From NCBI RefSeq assembly GCF_900497805.2, contig NW_020954615.1, positions 11,377,026-11,441,025 of the forward strand: a DNA stretch of 64,000 nt. The letters are read 5' to 3'. Origin of the DNA: Vombatus ursinus (lineage: Eukaryota > Chordata > Mammalia > Diprotodontia > Vombatidae). The translations under genes and the position numbers were made by a program. How positions within the stretch are numbered: the stretch's first letter is position 1; each line of letters opens with the position of its first letter. Below, piece after piece: positions 12,286 to 23,429 of this stretch. The notes under the pieces were generated by a model, which saw only the letters and a program-made list of their open reading frames with translations, was not told where the DNA came from and made no database searches.

Positions 12286-12480
12286 ATGGGAGAAAAGAAG
12301 GAAAGAAAAGAAGTGAGGGAGAGAGAAAGAAAGAAATGGAAAAAAAAGAAAGGAAAGGAAAAAGAAAAAGGATGAAGAAAGGGAGTACGGGAGGGAAGGA
12401 GAAAGGAAGGAAAGAAGGAAGGAAGGGAGAAAGGGAGAGAAGAAGGGAGGAAGGAACAAAGAAAGGAAGGAAGGAAGGAA
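12286..12480. repeat. Long polypurine (GGAA/GAAA)n tract
   Basis: About 195 bases almost entirely a and g on the plus strand, with the purest (ggaa)n at 12402-12480. The tract supplies open frames in several minus-strand registers (Phe/Leu/Ser/Pro) and one plus-strand register (Lys/Glu/Arg); these are composition artefacts. Confidence 0.9.
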
Positions 12481-12829
12481 TTGTGGTTGTGATAGAAAAC
12501 ACAGTAGAACCCAAACATTTGAACAGTTCCTATTTTATGGCTCATTTTTGAAACTCATAGTGTTGCCATGATTTTTAGCAGACCATTTCTCCTTTAAACC
12601 AATTTTAAAAAATTGGTAGAGGGATCATTTATTTTGTATCCTTATTTTCCTCATAGTAAACACCCGCTCTCCATTCATGAGAGGAAAGATGTTTCCTCAT
12701 AGTTTGCTGCCTACACAATTTGCTAAGAAAAGAAATCCTTTCTCATTTGCCTCAAGGTTCATATGTCAGCACATTGTCATTTCTAAAAATTCCTTACAAA
12801 TGGCTTTTTCCAAACAAATGTTAGAGATG

Positions 12830-12990
12830 GAATGAGGTATAGTGGATACGGCACTGACCTTAGAGTCTGGAAAACCTGGGCTTAAATTTTGCCCCTCATA
12901 GTGCAGCTCTGTGTTCCTAACCTCTCAGTTACTCAGTCCTCAACTATAAATTATAGATAAGTTACCAGCCTACATCAGTTAAACATTTTA
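12830..12990 (+). repeat. MIR-like SINE, diverged
   Basis: gtatagtggatacggcactgacc then gagtctggaaaacctgggct matches a MIR/CORE head. The rest is decayed. Confidence 0.55.
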
Positions 12991-13103
12991 TAAATAATAT
13001 GTAAACCAAGAGTTTAACTGTTTAATGAAAGCTACATGTAAACATAAAGGTTATTCCTGATTCTTAATTTCAACCTCCCTATGAATCAGTTATGAGGGAA
13101 TTA

Positions 13104-13129
13104 GTTTATCTATCTATCTATCTATCTAG
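13104..13129. repeat. (ATCT)n microsatellite
   Basis: About five to six tandem tatc units. Confidence 0.8.
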
Positions 13130-13259
13130 TTATGAATTAGTTATAATTTGTGAGGGGAAAGGAGGCTAATTGTCTCATAGCTTTATCAATGTATATGAGC
13201 TTTCAAACAAGAATTAAAACTATAAACAACTATATGCAAGATGTAGTAATGCAAATCCA

Positions 13260-13680
13260 AACAACTCAGGGTTTTTGCTTTATAGCCAGCAGCATGACAA
13301 AGATGATGAAATATAAGAATCATTGATGTCGTAGGGATTGTTGGGGAGATGGTGACGTTAATGAATTGTGGGCAGATCTAGGAATTGATCACTCATTTTC
13401 CAAACAAAATCTGGAATAACACTTAAAAATCTTGAAAATATTCATACGTTTTGAGCCAGATATGCCATTGCAAAGTACATACACTACGGTGGTCAAAGCC
13501 CAAAAGAAAGTGCCTATATACACCAAAAATCTGTAATAGTGCTTTTTGTAGCAGCAAAAAATTTGCAACAAGTGGATGTCCATCAATTGAGGGGGAAATT
13601 AAACAAATGATTGTATCTGAATTTAATAGAATGTTACTACACTATAAAAAACGCTGAATGGGAAAAATAGAGGGAAGCCA
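13260..13680 (+). mobile_element. Old L1 3' fragment
   Basis: Recognisable pieces of the L1 ORF2 C-terminus: gccagatatgccattgcaaag, gcaacaagtggatgtccatcaattg (13565-13590), and gaatgttactacactataa (13628-13646). It is heavily diverged. Confidence 0.65.
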
Positions 13681-13699
13681 GTGTTTTATAGTTAATAGG

Positions 13700-14095
13700 T
13701 GCTGGAAGTACTATTTGAAGCCGGGTTTGTTTATTTTTGTTTCAGATGCTAAGCACATCACTCTATCTACCAAGTCCACTACTCTGTCACTGAAACACAG
13801 CCACAAATAGAAGATATCCTTAGAGGCTGTTTGGCCCACAGGTCCTACATAATGCACTTAACCTCTCTTTCGTAGTTTCCTCATTGGGAGCTCCTTAGGC
13901 CAGTGAAAACACAGGTCTTGACTAAATGTGAAATCCATCCACCAAAAACAGGTTAGCATCTCATCTGTAGCTATTAATCTCAGTTAACAGTCAGAGGCAA
14001 TGAGAAGTGAAAAGTTTTGCCTAAGGTCACATAGTATGTCCTAGAGGCAAGACTTAAACTCAACCCCCAAACCCTATCCCAAGGCCTGTTCTCTG
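13700..14095 (-). repeat. MIR fragments, mainly antisense
   Basis: The clearest is 13985-14095: aatgagaagtgaaaag, then gcctaaggtcacatagtatg and acttaaactcaac, a reversed MIR. The remainder is weaker and could include a second MIR around 13800-13880. Confidence 0.45.
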
Positions 14096-14096
14096 G

Positions 14097-14350
14097 CTTT
14101 CTTCAAGTCTTACCTGAAATTCCACTTTTTACAAGAAGCCTTCCCTGGTCCCTCTTAATGCTGGATCCCTCTCTCTGAGATTAAATAAATTGACTCTGTA
14201 TATATCTTGTATGTATATAGATGTCACATGTTGACTGTGAGCCACTTGAGGACAGGAACCGTTTGTTTATTTTTTCCTTTCTTTTATCTCCAGTGCTTAG
14301 CACAGTGCTTGGAACATAGCAGACACTTAATAAGTGAGGGTTGACTAGCT
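14097..14350 (+). mobile_element. L2 LINE 3' end
   Basis: Order: cttcaagtcttacctgaaattcc, gaagccttccctgg, actgtgagccacttgagg (14235-14252), then cagtgcttagcacagtgctt (14292-14311) and acttaataagtgagg. This is the standard L2 3' end. Confidence 0.85.
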
Positions 14351-14384
14351 AAATGTCTCTATCTGTCACCCCATGATGCCTTTG

Positions 14385-14530
14385 TATTATATGTCTTCAA
14401 ATCCTGCCTCAAACCATAGCTGGGAAACCCTGGGAAATTTAGGTCACTTCTCTGATACTGTTTCCTCAATTGGAAAATGAGAAGAATAACATTCACCCTC
14501 AAAGGGTCATTGTGTGGATTAAATGAGATC

Positions 14531-14568
<38 letters not shown>

Positions 14569-14615
14569 AATTTGTAAACTTTATAAAAGCACAGCACAAA
14601 TAGGAGCTATTACTT
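14385..14615 (+). repeat. MIR SINE interrupted by (TG)n
   Basis: Body: caaatcctgcctc, gtttcctcaattggaaaatgag, agggtcattgtgtggattaaatgag. A pure tg run of roughly 17 units (14531-14564) follows, then the MIR end aatttgtaaactttataaa. The repeat has expanded inside the SINE. Confidence 0.8.
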
Positions 14616-14619
14616 ATCT

Positions 14620-15175
14620 AATCCACCAGACATTAATTCAGAACCTTAAATTTCTAGATCTTTAAACTGCTAGAAGATTAATTTAAAAGGTAATTCCTTA
14701 AGTGATATGGAATGGGCCTTTTGGGTGGTCTTAGTAACATCCTTTTGAGGTTTTGTATCCCTGTGATTTTGTCAATACCTGCTAGTCTTGTCAAATGCTT
14801 CAAGACATTCACCTATAGCTGCTGGCCATTGACTTAGCTCAGGACATTGAGTAACTGTCAGACTTCCCAGTTGGTGTCATTTCTTATAAGTGGGATATAC
14901 AATATCCTCGATGGGCACGATTGATTCTTCTATCTCATCTGTTCATTAGAGCTCCTGAGCCTTTCCACAAGATTTTTGTCACTTCATCGGTGCAAATGAT
15001 CACAGAAATGTCACAACAATCTACTCCCCCACCCTCCACCGGGCTTAGCCTAGCCACAGCAGAGGAAATGGCATGCCTGGCCCAGATGCAGTGCTGAGCT
15101 CTGCAATTTCCTCAGGCAGCAGAAAAACAAAACGAAACAAGATAAAACAACAACAACAATAACATAAAAGAGGAC
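14620..15175. other. Unique block, candidate conserved non-coding sequence
   Basis: No repeat is recognised. The segment 15030-15120 is relatively GC-rich (cggccttag-like and cagatgcagtgctgagctctg motifs) compared with its surroundings. No coding frame is evident. Confidence 0.3.
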
Positions 15176-15179
15176 TAGT

Positions 15180-15400
15180 TCTGATCCCTTGTCTGGCTTA
15201 GTCAAAACTGATTGTCTGATATCTCACTCATATTTAAAACCAGAGGTCCTGGTTTCAAATCCGAATTATAATGCTTTTACAAGCTGTATCAACTTGAACA
15301 AATCCCTTAACCTCTTTGACTTTAGGTTTCTCATCTAAAAAAAAAAATCAGGGTAGGATGATATAACATCTGAGGTCCCTTCCAGTGTAATGTGTGGTCC
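15180..15400 (+). repeat. MIR SINE, diverged
   Basis: gtcctggtttcaaatccg, acaaatcccttaacctctttgac and a ctgaggtcccttccag tail follow MIR order. Confidence 0.65.
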
Positions 15401-15419
15401 ATGGAAAATATGTTTTCTG

Positions 15420-15815
15420 CCTTCAGTGATATCTCTCCCCTCACAACCTGGTGGATCAATGGATTTGAAGTGAGGAAGACATGAGTTCAAACCCTGCCTC
15501 ATATGTTTGCTAGCTGGTGCTGTTCATTCATCTCTGATTCTTCATGACCCCATTTGGGGTTTTCTTGACAGAGATACTGGAGTGCTTTGCCATTTCCTTC
15601 TCCAGGTAATTTTCCAGATGAGAAAACTGCGGCAAAAAGAGTTAGTTGACTTGCCTAGGGTCACACAGCCAGTATCTGAGGTGGGATTTGAACTCAGGTG
15701 CTCAGCTCTCTAAGCCTGGAGCTCTAACCACAATACCACTTAACTGCCCCACTTGCTAGCTATGTAGTAAGTCATTTCTCTCCGGACCTCACTTTCCTCA
15801 TCTTATATATACATT
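15420..15815 (+). repeat. MIR SINE split by a type B SINE
   Basis: The left part ends in catgagttcaaaccctgcctc and ttgctagct. The right part resumes with ttgctagctatgtagtaagtcatttctctcc. The repeated ttgctagct at 15507-15515 and 15753-15761 is the target-site duplication of the inserted SINE. Confidence 0.8.
15516..15752 (-). mobile_element. RTE-tailed SINE (type B), antisense
   Basis: Reversed SINE: ttcatgaccccatttgggg near the 3' side, actggagtgctttgccattt, cttgcctagggtcacacagc, and a tccac-type head end. It is flanked by the 9-base duplication ttgctagct. Confidence 0.85.
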
Positions 15816-16034
15816 ATAAGTATAGTTGACACATCCCAATCATAAGATCGTCATCCCAATTACAAATTCTTCTTGGAAGGATGGAAGGTATGTAGAATCT
15901 CATTCACTATTTAGATATAAGTAGGGCATGAGGAATATGCAAAGTCCAAGACCTGAAATACACAATGGGAGCCCTTGATGTGCAAATTTATACATTTCTA
16001 ATGCTGATGGAAGACTAGTCTGGGGAGTTTCCTT

Positions 16035-16300
16035 AGGTATATAGAGCTTAAGTGACCTCCCCAGGATCACCTGGCTGGGCATATTCTAAGGCAGGACAGG
16101 AAACTGGGTCCTACAGATTCCAAGCCCAGCACATCATCCATAATGCCATTGTGCTGCTGACTGAGAGGTATCCAATATTGGATGTATACATAGAGTTCCA
16201 TATAGAGTATATTACTTGGGCCTCAGAGCACCTCTGTGTGGAAAATATTGTTGATATAATGACAGCTTTTTACAGATGAGGAAAATGAGGCTCAGAGACA
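16035..16300 (-). repeat. MIR fragments, antisense
   Basis: agtgacctccccaggatcacc then tccaagcccagcacatcatcc marks one reversed MIR (16047-16165). A second short match, ttttacagatgaggaaaatgaggctcagaga, lies at 16268-16298. Confidence 0.65.
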
Positions 16301-16456
16301 TTATATCATTAAAAAGGGTTACCTTCGCTCCTTGGAACCCCTAGTTTCCTTTTACACCAAGCTGAAGCACCCACAACATTCTTTACTGTCCTTACACCCA
16401 TGCTTTGAGACCTCTTCCTACCAAAGTTATCTTGTTAAAATATGATCTGTATGCCC

Positions 16457-16457
16457 T

Positions 16458-16503
<46 letters not shown>

Positions 16504-16530
16504 TGCACACACGTACACACACACACATAT
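16457..16530. repeat. (CA)n microsatellite
   Basis: ac/ca dinucleotides, pure at about 16461-16490 and then interrupted by at, tg and gt pairs. Confidence 0.9.
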
Positions 16531-16534
16531 TGTC

Positions 16535-16712
16535 CTGATTAGAATGCAACCTCCTTGATGGCAAGTATTGTTTTGGTTTTATATTTGTAATTTCATCAAT
16601 AAATACTAGTTGATTAATTAATTTCTTATCTCCACTTAAGAGAGGCAAAATGTTAAGTTACTTGCCCAGAGTCACTTTAGCTACTAAGTATCAGAAACAG
16701 GATTCCAATGGT
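16535..16712. repeat. L2 tail (+) followed by MIR piece (-)
   Basis: 16540-16620 reads attagaatgcaacctccttgatggcaag and ends in a tagttgattaattaat tail, an L2 3' end. 16630-16712 reads aagagaggcaaaatg and ttacttgcccagagtcact, a reversed MIR. Confidence 0.6.
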
Positions 16713-16777
16713 TAACCAAGATAATATTTATAAAACGATTGGTACAGTGACTGAAACATAGAAGATTTTTAATAGAT

Positions 16778-16965
16778 GCTTCTTTTTTTTCTTCCTTCTT
16801 CTCTTCCCTTTCCTTCCCTTTCCTTTCCTTTCCTTCCTTCCCTTTCCTTTCTTTCCTTTCCCTTTCCTCCCTCTCCCTTCCTCATTCCATTGCTTCCTTC
16901 CTTCCTTATTTCCTTATTTCCTTCCTTCCTTCCCTCCTTCCTTTCTTCCTTCCCTCCAAGCCTAG
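16778..16965. repeat. Polypyrimidine (CCTT)n tract
   Basis: About 185 bases of cttcc and cctttc units, almost all pyrimidine on the plus strand. It gives a Phe/Leu/Pro/Ser open frame that is an artefact. Confidence 0.9.
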
Positions 16966-16999
16966 AACTCTATTCATTGTTTCACTATGTCTTTAATTA

Positions 17000-17245
17000 A
17001 TATTTATACATTTATAGCACTTGAATGTTTTCAAAGCACTTTACATACATTGTCTCACTTTAGCCTAACAACAATCCAGCAAGGGAGGGGTAATAGAGGT
17101 ATAATCACTATTTTAGATATGCGGAAACTCAGACTATGAGAGGTTAACTTACCTGTCCATGTTCACGTAGCAGGTAAGTGTCAAAGCAGGATTTTAACCA
17201 GGGTGTTCCTGATTCCAAGACTAACACTTAATGTATTGTCCATTC
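17000..17245 (-). repeat. MIR SINE, antisense, near full length
   Basis: Reversed order is clear: aagcactttacatacattgtctcac, aacaacaatccagcaaggg, actattttagatatgcgg, gaggttaacttacctg, cacgtagcaggtaagtg and a ttcctgattccaagact end. Confidence 0.8.
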
Positions 17246-17339
17246 TGCCTGTATAAATGAGACAATTCATAAAACAAATAATAATGTTTGGCATGAGGGA
17301 AAAAAAAGTCCATCCTAATCAGCTTTCATCTTACCTGCA

Positions 17340-17418
17340 GATTTTTTTCCTCTCTCTGTCTCTGTCTTTCTGTCTCTCTATTTCTTTCTTTCTCTGTCTC
17401 TGTCTCTGTCTCTGCCAC

Positions 17419-17465
<47 letters not shown>

Positions 17466-17480
17466 ATGTGTCTTTCTGTC
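17340..17480. repeat. (TCTG)n/(TG)n compound microsatellite
   Basis: tctctg units pass into about 18 tg units (17426-17464), then back to tctg. Confidence 0.9.
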
Positions 17481-17489
17481 TCTGTGACT

Positions 17490-18240
17490 CTCAGCTTATC
17501 TATCCCTAGACCTATCATGGGGCCTGACACTCAGCAGGCAGGTGAGAAATGCTAGTGTATTGGATTAAGTTGAATTCCTCTGTCCTAATACACAGAGCTC
17601 TGAGGGTGCCCCTCCCCCATTCCAGCTTCCAAACTGTGCTCCAAATACTGGACCGGCATGCTGTCTGAGGTGATTTCTGCTCCCCTCGTACTGATTGACC
17701 ATTTCATTATTTTTCCCAAAGGCAAAGGGTAGGGATCTTGAGATGAAAATTGGGCCAATTCCCTATCACATGCAATTTTCCTGGGCAGCCATTGTCCTGC
17801 TCCTGGTTAGAGTAAGCCCTACATCTGTGCAGCTAGGAGCCCCAAAGGGAATGTAGGAGGAAACAAGCCTTGATGTGTGTTTACATAGAAAGCACCAAAG
17901 GCTGGTCTTTAGTGAAAAGAATAAATGAGCTGGAACATTTTAAACATAAGCAAACATTACTTTGAGCCTGATACAGGCTTTTCTGGCTCAGTCTCCTCTT
18001 CCTTGGCTGGAGAGACTGGTGGTCTTGAAGATCACCTGTAAAAAACGACTTACTTAGCCAACTCATCTGTGAAGTCAGCTACTGCACAAATGACTAGAAT
18101 ACCACCACAATTAGGAAAGATAACAGTGACACTACCATTTTCTGGCACACCTGAGTTAGGTATTCAAGGGAGTCTTTCATTTTCTTCAAAATCTTTTCAC
18201 CCTGGACTTCAAAGAGGGACTGATATGTAAAAGAAAAATT
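17490..18240. other. Unique block; L2-tail scrap, then candidate conserved sequence
   Basis: 17515-17575 resembles an L2 end (atggggcctgacactcagcagg). From 17580 to about 17880 the DNA is non-repetitive and more GC-rich than its surroundings, with no frame that looks coding. 17881-18240 shows nothing I recognise. Confidence 0.3.
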
Positions 18241-18244
18241 TATA

Positions 18245-18585
18245 ACAAACATATGTACAATTTAATACACATGCATATACACATAGTGTATATTATTATG
18301 CAGTTGTGTATTATGTATAGTTGTATATATGTAATCATGCATATATTTTAAGTTTTATATTATATATATGCATATGTATAAGTATATATATGCATGTATG
18401 TATGCACATTTATTGTGTGTCTATAATATATACATGTATCAAAGTTTATGTAAATATGTGTGTATATATACACACATAAATATATGTGAATATATCTATA
18501 TTCATGTTTGCATGAGTGTGTATGCATATTCATACACATGCATGTACAAATATGTGTTCATATACAGAAACATACATATCAAGGG
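18245..18585. repeat. AT-rich (ATGTATAT) low-complexity repeat
   Basis: tata, catata and gtatg units throughout. It explains a Tyr/Ile/Cys-rich frame. Confidence 0.8.
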
Positions 18586-18814
18586 TGTTCTTAAAAACTC
18601 AATGTAGTATGAAGCTATGAAAACTATTAATTTAAGTTATTAAATCTATTAATTTAAGATACAAATTCTTAGAACTGCACCAACACTTTTGGGACACACT
18701 GCCTATGATCATACAGAATAAATATAAGTAATATCAATAAAAAGTATTGAAATGCAAGGTAGCTTGGAAGGGAAGGCACGGGCATTGGTGGGGGAGGGGT
18801 CAGGAAGGCAAGTT

Positions 18815-19045
18815 GGTGGGACTGTGGATGGAGGGTTTGGTCCCAAGTCAGGAAGACCTGAATTCAAATCAGACACTTACCAGCTCCACGACCCTGGGCA
18901 AGTCACTTAACCACTGTCTGCCCGATTGTAAAATGATGATAATATTAGCAGTGACCTGGCAGGGTTGTTGTGAGGATCAAGTGAGATAATATTTGTAAAG
19001 AGCTTAGCATAGTGCCTGACACATAGGCATTTAGTAAATGCTTAT
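18815..19045 (+). repeat. MIR SINE, near full length
   Basis: agtcaggaagacctgaattc, gaccctgggcaagtcacttaa (18890-18910), gtgacctggcagggttgttg, gaggatcaagtgagataat, and an agtgcctgacacataggcatt end. The whole MIR order is present. Confidence 0.85.
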
Positions 19046-19139
19046 TACTTTTCTTCTCCACTAAAAGGTAGTGTTTGCGCTATTTTGATGGAAAAGGATT
19101 CTCTGAGGCCAAGTTAAGGAGGGAATGTATTCAGGACAT

Positions 19140-19300
19140 GGAAGATAACGAGCAGTGATCAAGCACCTACTATGTGCCAGCCCCTCGGTAGGTGCCAAGG
19201 AAACAAACGTTAAACAATGATAGAGTGTCTTCCCTTAGAGAAACTACATTCTGCTGGAGGAAAAGCAAATGCCTGGAGACACGTCTTTAAGCTAAGTAAG
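19140..19300 (-). mobile_element. L2 3' end, antisense
   Basis: atcaagcacctactatgtgccag (19158-19180) and a decayed ggtgccaaggaaacaaacg block are the reverse of the L2 tail. Confidence 0.7.
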
Positions 19301-19399
19301 GAGGGATGCTAGTGGCTGGATATGTGATAAAAGTGATTTTCTGTTGAGGCTGGGCTGATCTAGATAAGCTTGGTGGTTTCCATCAGGTTCTCTGTGATT

Positions 19400-20120
19400 C
19401 TGTGGATTTCCACAATGGGGCTGAGCAGGTGCATAGGGAGCAAGTGTCAGCCTGAACTCGGTTGTCCCAGAGAATCAACATGATCATGTATTAAGCAGAA
19501 CAGTCTAAGAGGTCTCTGGAGTTTTCTTCAAGTATATTACTTTGAAATTAGAGATGGGGAAAATTTTTCCCTGTTGAAGCTGGACAGAAAACAGCTGTGC
19601 TCATTAAAAGAGGAGGAACTGCTAAGCAGTTATATAATTAACACTCTGTAATTAACATAGAATTTTAATAGTAGAGCTAATGTGAAGTTGCTGCGGGTGT
19701 GCTGTGGAATGCTAATCCTGTTTGCAGAGAGCTGCCCTTTCTGCTCTTGTCTTTTCTTTCTCATTCCCTCTAATCCTTGGGGCTGGGGCTGCTTCTGGGA
19801 TCATGGGAGTGCCCCATAGAACTAAATCCACTGCCTGCTTCTGCTCCCAATGTCCATCTTGGCAAGAGGGAACCTTATCCATCACACACAGTTCCCTCTA
19901 CCGTCCTCTTCTAGCCGCTGCAACATGGCAGGCCCAGAGCTATCCCAAGGCTCATTGGGGGAGCCCAAATTCCCACCCTAACTGTAGCAGTATACGGAAA
20001 AGGAAAAGTGAATTTTGAAACATTTGTGTTTGAATTTTGAATTTGCCATTTAAAATGGGTTATCTTCTCTGTATGCCTCAGTATCCTTTCCTACATAAAG
20101 AGTGTTTCAATAATTGTGTT
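19400..20120. other. Unique block, candidate conserved non-coding element
   Basis: No repeat is recognised in 19400-20120. At 19635-19643 and 19649-19657 the bases taattaaca occur twice, 14 bases apart, each containing a homeodomain-type TAATTA core. A TAATCC site (the OTX/PITX class) lies at 19713-19718. The 98-codon frame at 19722-20018 opens at TTG and has no domain I know. Confidence 0.35.
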
Positions 20121-20124
20121 TAAA

Positions 20125-20350
20125 TAACATTTTAAGGTTGGCAAAATAGTTTGCATTTACTCTCTGATTTGTTCCTCAAAGAACTCCTGGGAAGTGGGTA
20201 GTATTATTATGGCTATTTTTTTTCAAATCATGAAAATTGAGCCCGAGAGGGGTTTATTGCCCCTCTTATAGTCAAACAGCTAGTTCAACTCAAGTCTTGC
20301 TGACTCCAAGTTCAGCACTCTATGCAAAGCACCACCTGGCTGTCACGTAT
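20125..20350 (-). repeat. MIR SINE, antisense
   Basis: agtttgcatttactctctgatt, gtgggtagtattattatgg, aaattgagcccgagagg, caaacagctagttc, and a caccacctggctgt end. Confidence 0.75.
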
Positions 20351-20489
20351 GATACTACATGACCTTAAAGATTGTTCCCTACTCAAAAAATGCTAGGGAC
20401 CATTCATCTGGACTTTCTTTCCTGATTTTTGATCACTTGATTCATGCCATTGAGACTGAGAAGACTCACTATCTTTAGACAGGAAGAAG

Positions 20490-20640
20490 CTTTAAAGGTG
20501 ATCTCCTTCATTTTACAGATGAGGCAATTTGAGGTCTAGTTATTTCAAGTACTCAGTGTCAGAGTTCAGATCTTACCAAGTGTTTGGACTTCATATTCTA
20601 CTTTCTTACAGTCCACTTGCTTAACACTGTAGCTCTGGTT
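20490..20640 (-). repeat. MIR fragment, antisense
   Basis: ttcattttacagatgaggca followed by a decayed reversed MIR body to about 20640. Confidence 0.6.
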
Positions 20641-20869
20641 TTCACAGCATGACATGGGATAACTACACTGTTAGCAATCAGCTTGAATAAACCAGTGGTG
20701 TCACCATAGGCAGGTCATTTAATTTATCATTGCCCATGTATCATTGGACAACTCTATATACTGATAAATTATAGACAAATTTTCAGTTTATTTCACTGGA
20801 GAAAGTTTCCACAGCAAGATATTCTCACTGCCCTTTCCCACCAAAGAAATCACAAGGATAGAAAATAAC

Positions 20870-20985
20870 AACAAAAAATCAATAGATATTGGTCTTGAAG
20901 TCAGGATGATCTGGGTTCAAATTCCACTTCAGACACTTGTTGTTATGACCATGACCATGGGCAAATATAAGCAAACAAAATTAAG
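20870..20985 (+). repeat. MIR/CORE SINE head fragment
   Basis: tattggtcttgaagtcagg, gggttcaaattccacttcag, gaccatgggcaa. Only the 5' half is present. Confidence 0.6.
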
Positions 20986-21001
20986 AAGAATAAATTGTTA
21001 G

Positions 21002-21006
<5 letters not shown>

Positions 21007-21052
<46 letters not shown>
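21007..21052. repeat. (CT)n microsatellite
   Basis: About 22-23 perfect ct units. Confidence 0.95.
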
Positions 21053-22260
21053 ATTCTGCAATCCAATGCAAGCTACAGAAAGGACAGAACTTGGATGATT
21101 TTGACAATCCAATTTAATTCAGAAAAATGGTTTTCTCAGCCAATTGAGCAGCCTCCAATCAGAGATACAGGGATCTCAGAGGATTTTGTTGCTTCCCTTC
21201 TTCAGAAGGTCACCAGCCCCTCAGAGGGTGTGGGAGTGTGATGAATGCTGTGGAGAAATAGCCCTTTAAAATGTCATTCCCCTTGACCTGTTGGCATGCA
21301 CAATGTAGATAACAAATTTAGCAAAGTGACCTTCTGAGACACTGGAAAACATCAGCCTTTGTAGCTGATGTTTCTATTTTATTAGAATTGCTTGGGAATA
21401 CAACCTTTACTCTGATCAGGAGTTGTAGTCACTGGAAATGTATCACAAGAAATCTCTGAATATGGGACTGTGGCAGACAATAGACTAAGAAAAGTCCCTC
21501 AGTAAGGACAAGCCTCAAAGAAATAACAATACTTACATTTTCCTCTTCAAAAAAAAAAAGAGGTGAGACAGCTCTTGATTTCAAGGAGCTTACATTCTAA
21601 TAGAAGAAGATAGCACATAATGGAAGGAGCAATTACAAAGAATATAGAAAGGCTCACTGCTTCATAGGGAACACAAGGCAGATGGTTATTTATTTACTTT
21701 ATGTTGAAATAGCATCTATATATGGACCAATGCTTTTAAAAACCTAGCTAACCGTTCAGATGCTCCCCTTACACCTTAAAAAAGACATTATATATTTATG
21801 TTTCTATAAAGTACTAGTTTTTGCATTATATTTTAAAATGTCTCTATTAATTTAGAGAGTCGCTAATTTGGGGATAGATAAAGGATACAATATGAATGTC
21901 AAATATTATTTGATATGTGGACCATTGACCCAAAATAAAATAGTATAACCTGAATCATTGGCTTATCTTTGGCAATACCTTATTTTTTTCCCCTCAAGTT
22001 TCCTACTCTAGTCATGTGAAGATCTAACTGCAGTTCATTTTCCTAATTCATTTTAATAATTAAAAAAAATAAGCTCATACTATGAGTAAGGCATAATATT
22101 CTGGGACTGTGTCTCTCTCTCTATCATCCAATAACTTTAGCTTAGTTATTCTCCCAAAAATATAAAGAGTAAAGTTTAGTTTTCTTTGAAGCAAATAATG
22201 AATTAATCTCCCAAATTTCCTAAAACAATGAAATAGCACAATGGATTTTTATTTTAAATA
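21053..22260. other. Unique block, candidate conserved non-coding element
   Basis: 21060-21490 is non-repetitive, with balanced composition and no coding frame. It is the best candidate part. 21560-21640 has an L2-like scrap (ttcaaggagcttacattctaat). 21640-22260 is AT-rich with nothing recognised. Confidence 0.3.
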
Positions 22261-22264
22261 ATAT

Positions 22265-22790
22265 TTTTCTCCCTAAATCAACCAATTAACAAGAATATCT
22301 TAAGTGCCAACTGTATGCAATCCACTGTGCTAGGAGCTGGAGAGTTCCTAAGACCATGTAAAGACAAAAGTTAAAGTATTGGTTCTCGAGGAGACAACCA
22401 TTCACTGAATGGAAGGTATAATAATGCTTATATGGATATTTTGTAGAGTTTTCAAAAATATAAATTCAATCTAACAAGTACCTACTATGTGTCAGGCTCT
22501 GTGCAAGGCCTCAAAGATGGAGGAACAATAATGAATAAGTCCTTGCCCTTGAAGTTATATTCCATCAGAGTAACCACTATGTTAATCTATAATACAAAGA
22601 AAAATGTTTGACATTACACAGTTATTAAAGGGAGAGAGTGAGTAAGAGACAAGAGAGAGAATTTAATTCAATCAATCAGTATTTATTAAGCATCTATTAG
22701 GATCTAGTCACTGAACTAAACTCTACAAGATACAAACACACAAAGAAAAAAAGAAAAAAAAAGAAACAAGGTCAACTGGAGAATATTATT
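22265..22790 (-). mobile_element. Three L2 3' ends, antisense, in tandem
   Basis: Separate reversed L2 tails begin at about 22276 (cttaagtgccaactgtatgc), 22471 (aacaagtacctactatgtgtcagg) and 22673 (caatcagtatttattaagcatc). Each carries the tail's first 50-120 bases. They may be independent insertions or a local duplication. Confidence 0.7.
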
Positions 22791-23429
22791 TTGTTCTTGT
22801 CCAAAAGAGTACTACTTTTTGTGAACTTCCAAATTGAAGAAATCATCTGGGTTTGACTGTGTTGGCATCTCTAGAGATTGCCTACAAAGCAGGGTAAGTT
22901 AGCTAACCAATTGTCAGGTAGACATGGTTGCATAGGCAAATGGTAGCTAAAACTGGGATTGGAGCACGTAGTGTCTAGTACTCCTAGGGCTTAGCAGACT
23001 AGTTAGCTAGTTGAGGATAAAAGTCAAAGAGGAGCTAGAACCCAACCAATGGGAGGAATTAGGCATATCATATGGAAAAGGGGAATAATTGGAGCCGGGG
23101 TCCTCACTCCAACACATTTTGGTCAAACGTGGTGAGTACAGTAAGCTGAGACTTAGATCAATGAGGATTGCAAGTGTAGAATGATTCCAAGGTCAATCCC
23201 CAAACCAAGAAGTCCCTTCAGAAGTGTTGAATCATAATGATGTAATATTTCTGTGAAGGATGGATATGGAGGTGGGGTAGAGGTGATGGCTGCTGCCAAA
23301 CTGATTTTGGTGGTTGTTCCCTACCTTTAGAAAAACTCTTTCCTAAAGTCCATAGGTGTAACTTGTGTGAGACAGACAGGGCTTTGGCCAAGGTACACAT
23401 ATCTGACATCATTCAACTGAAAATGTTCT
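22791..23429. other. Unique block, nothing recognised
   Basis: No repeat family or coding frame is supported. Confidence 0.35.

Noticed and set aside
12083-12551. Overlapping 94-144 codon frames on both strands
   Set aside because: They come from the stop-free polypurine tract (Lys/Glu/Arg one way, Phe/Leu/Ser/Pro the other).
16776-17000. 74-codon Phe/Pro/Ser-rich plus frame
   Set aside because: It is a translation of the polypyrimidine tract.
19722-20018. 98-codon plus-strand open frame
   Set aside because: It opens at TTG rather than ATG, contains no known domain and lies in sequence that looks regulatory.
22265-22790. Regular spacing of three similar units resembling a CRISPR-like array
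   Set aside because: The units are diverged L2 tails of unequal length in animal DNA, with no constant repeat or spacer size.
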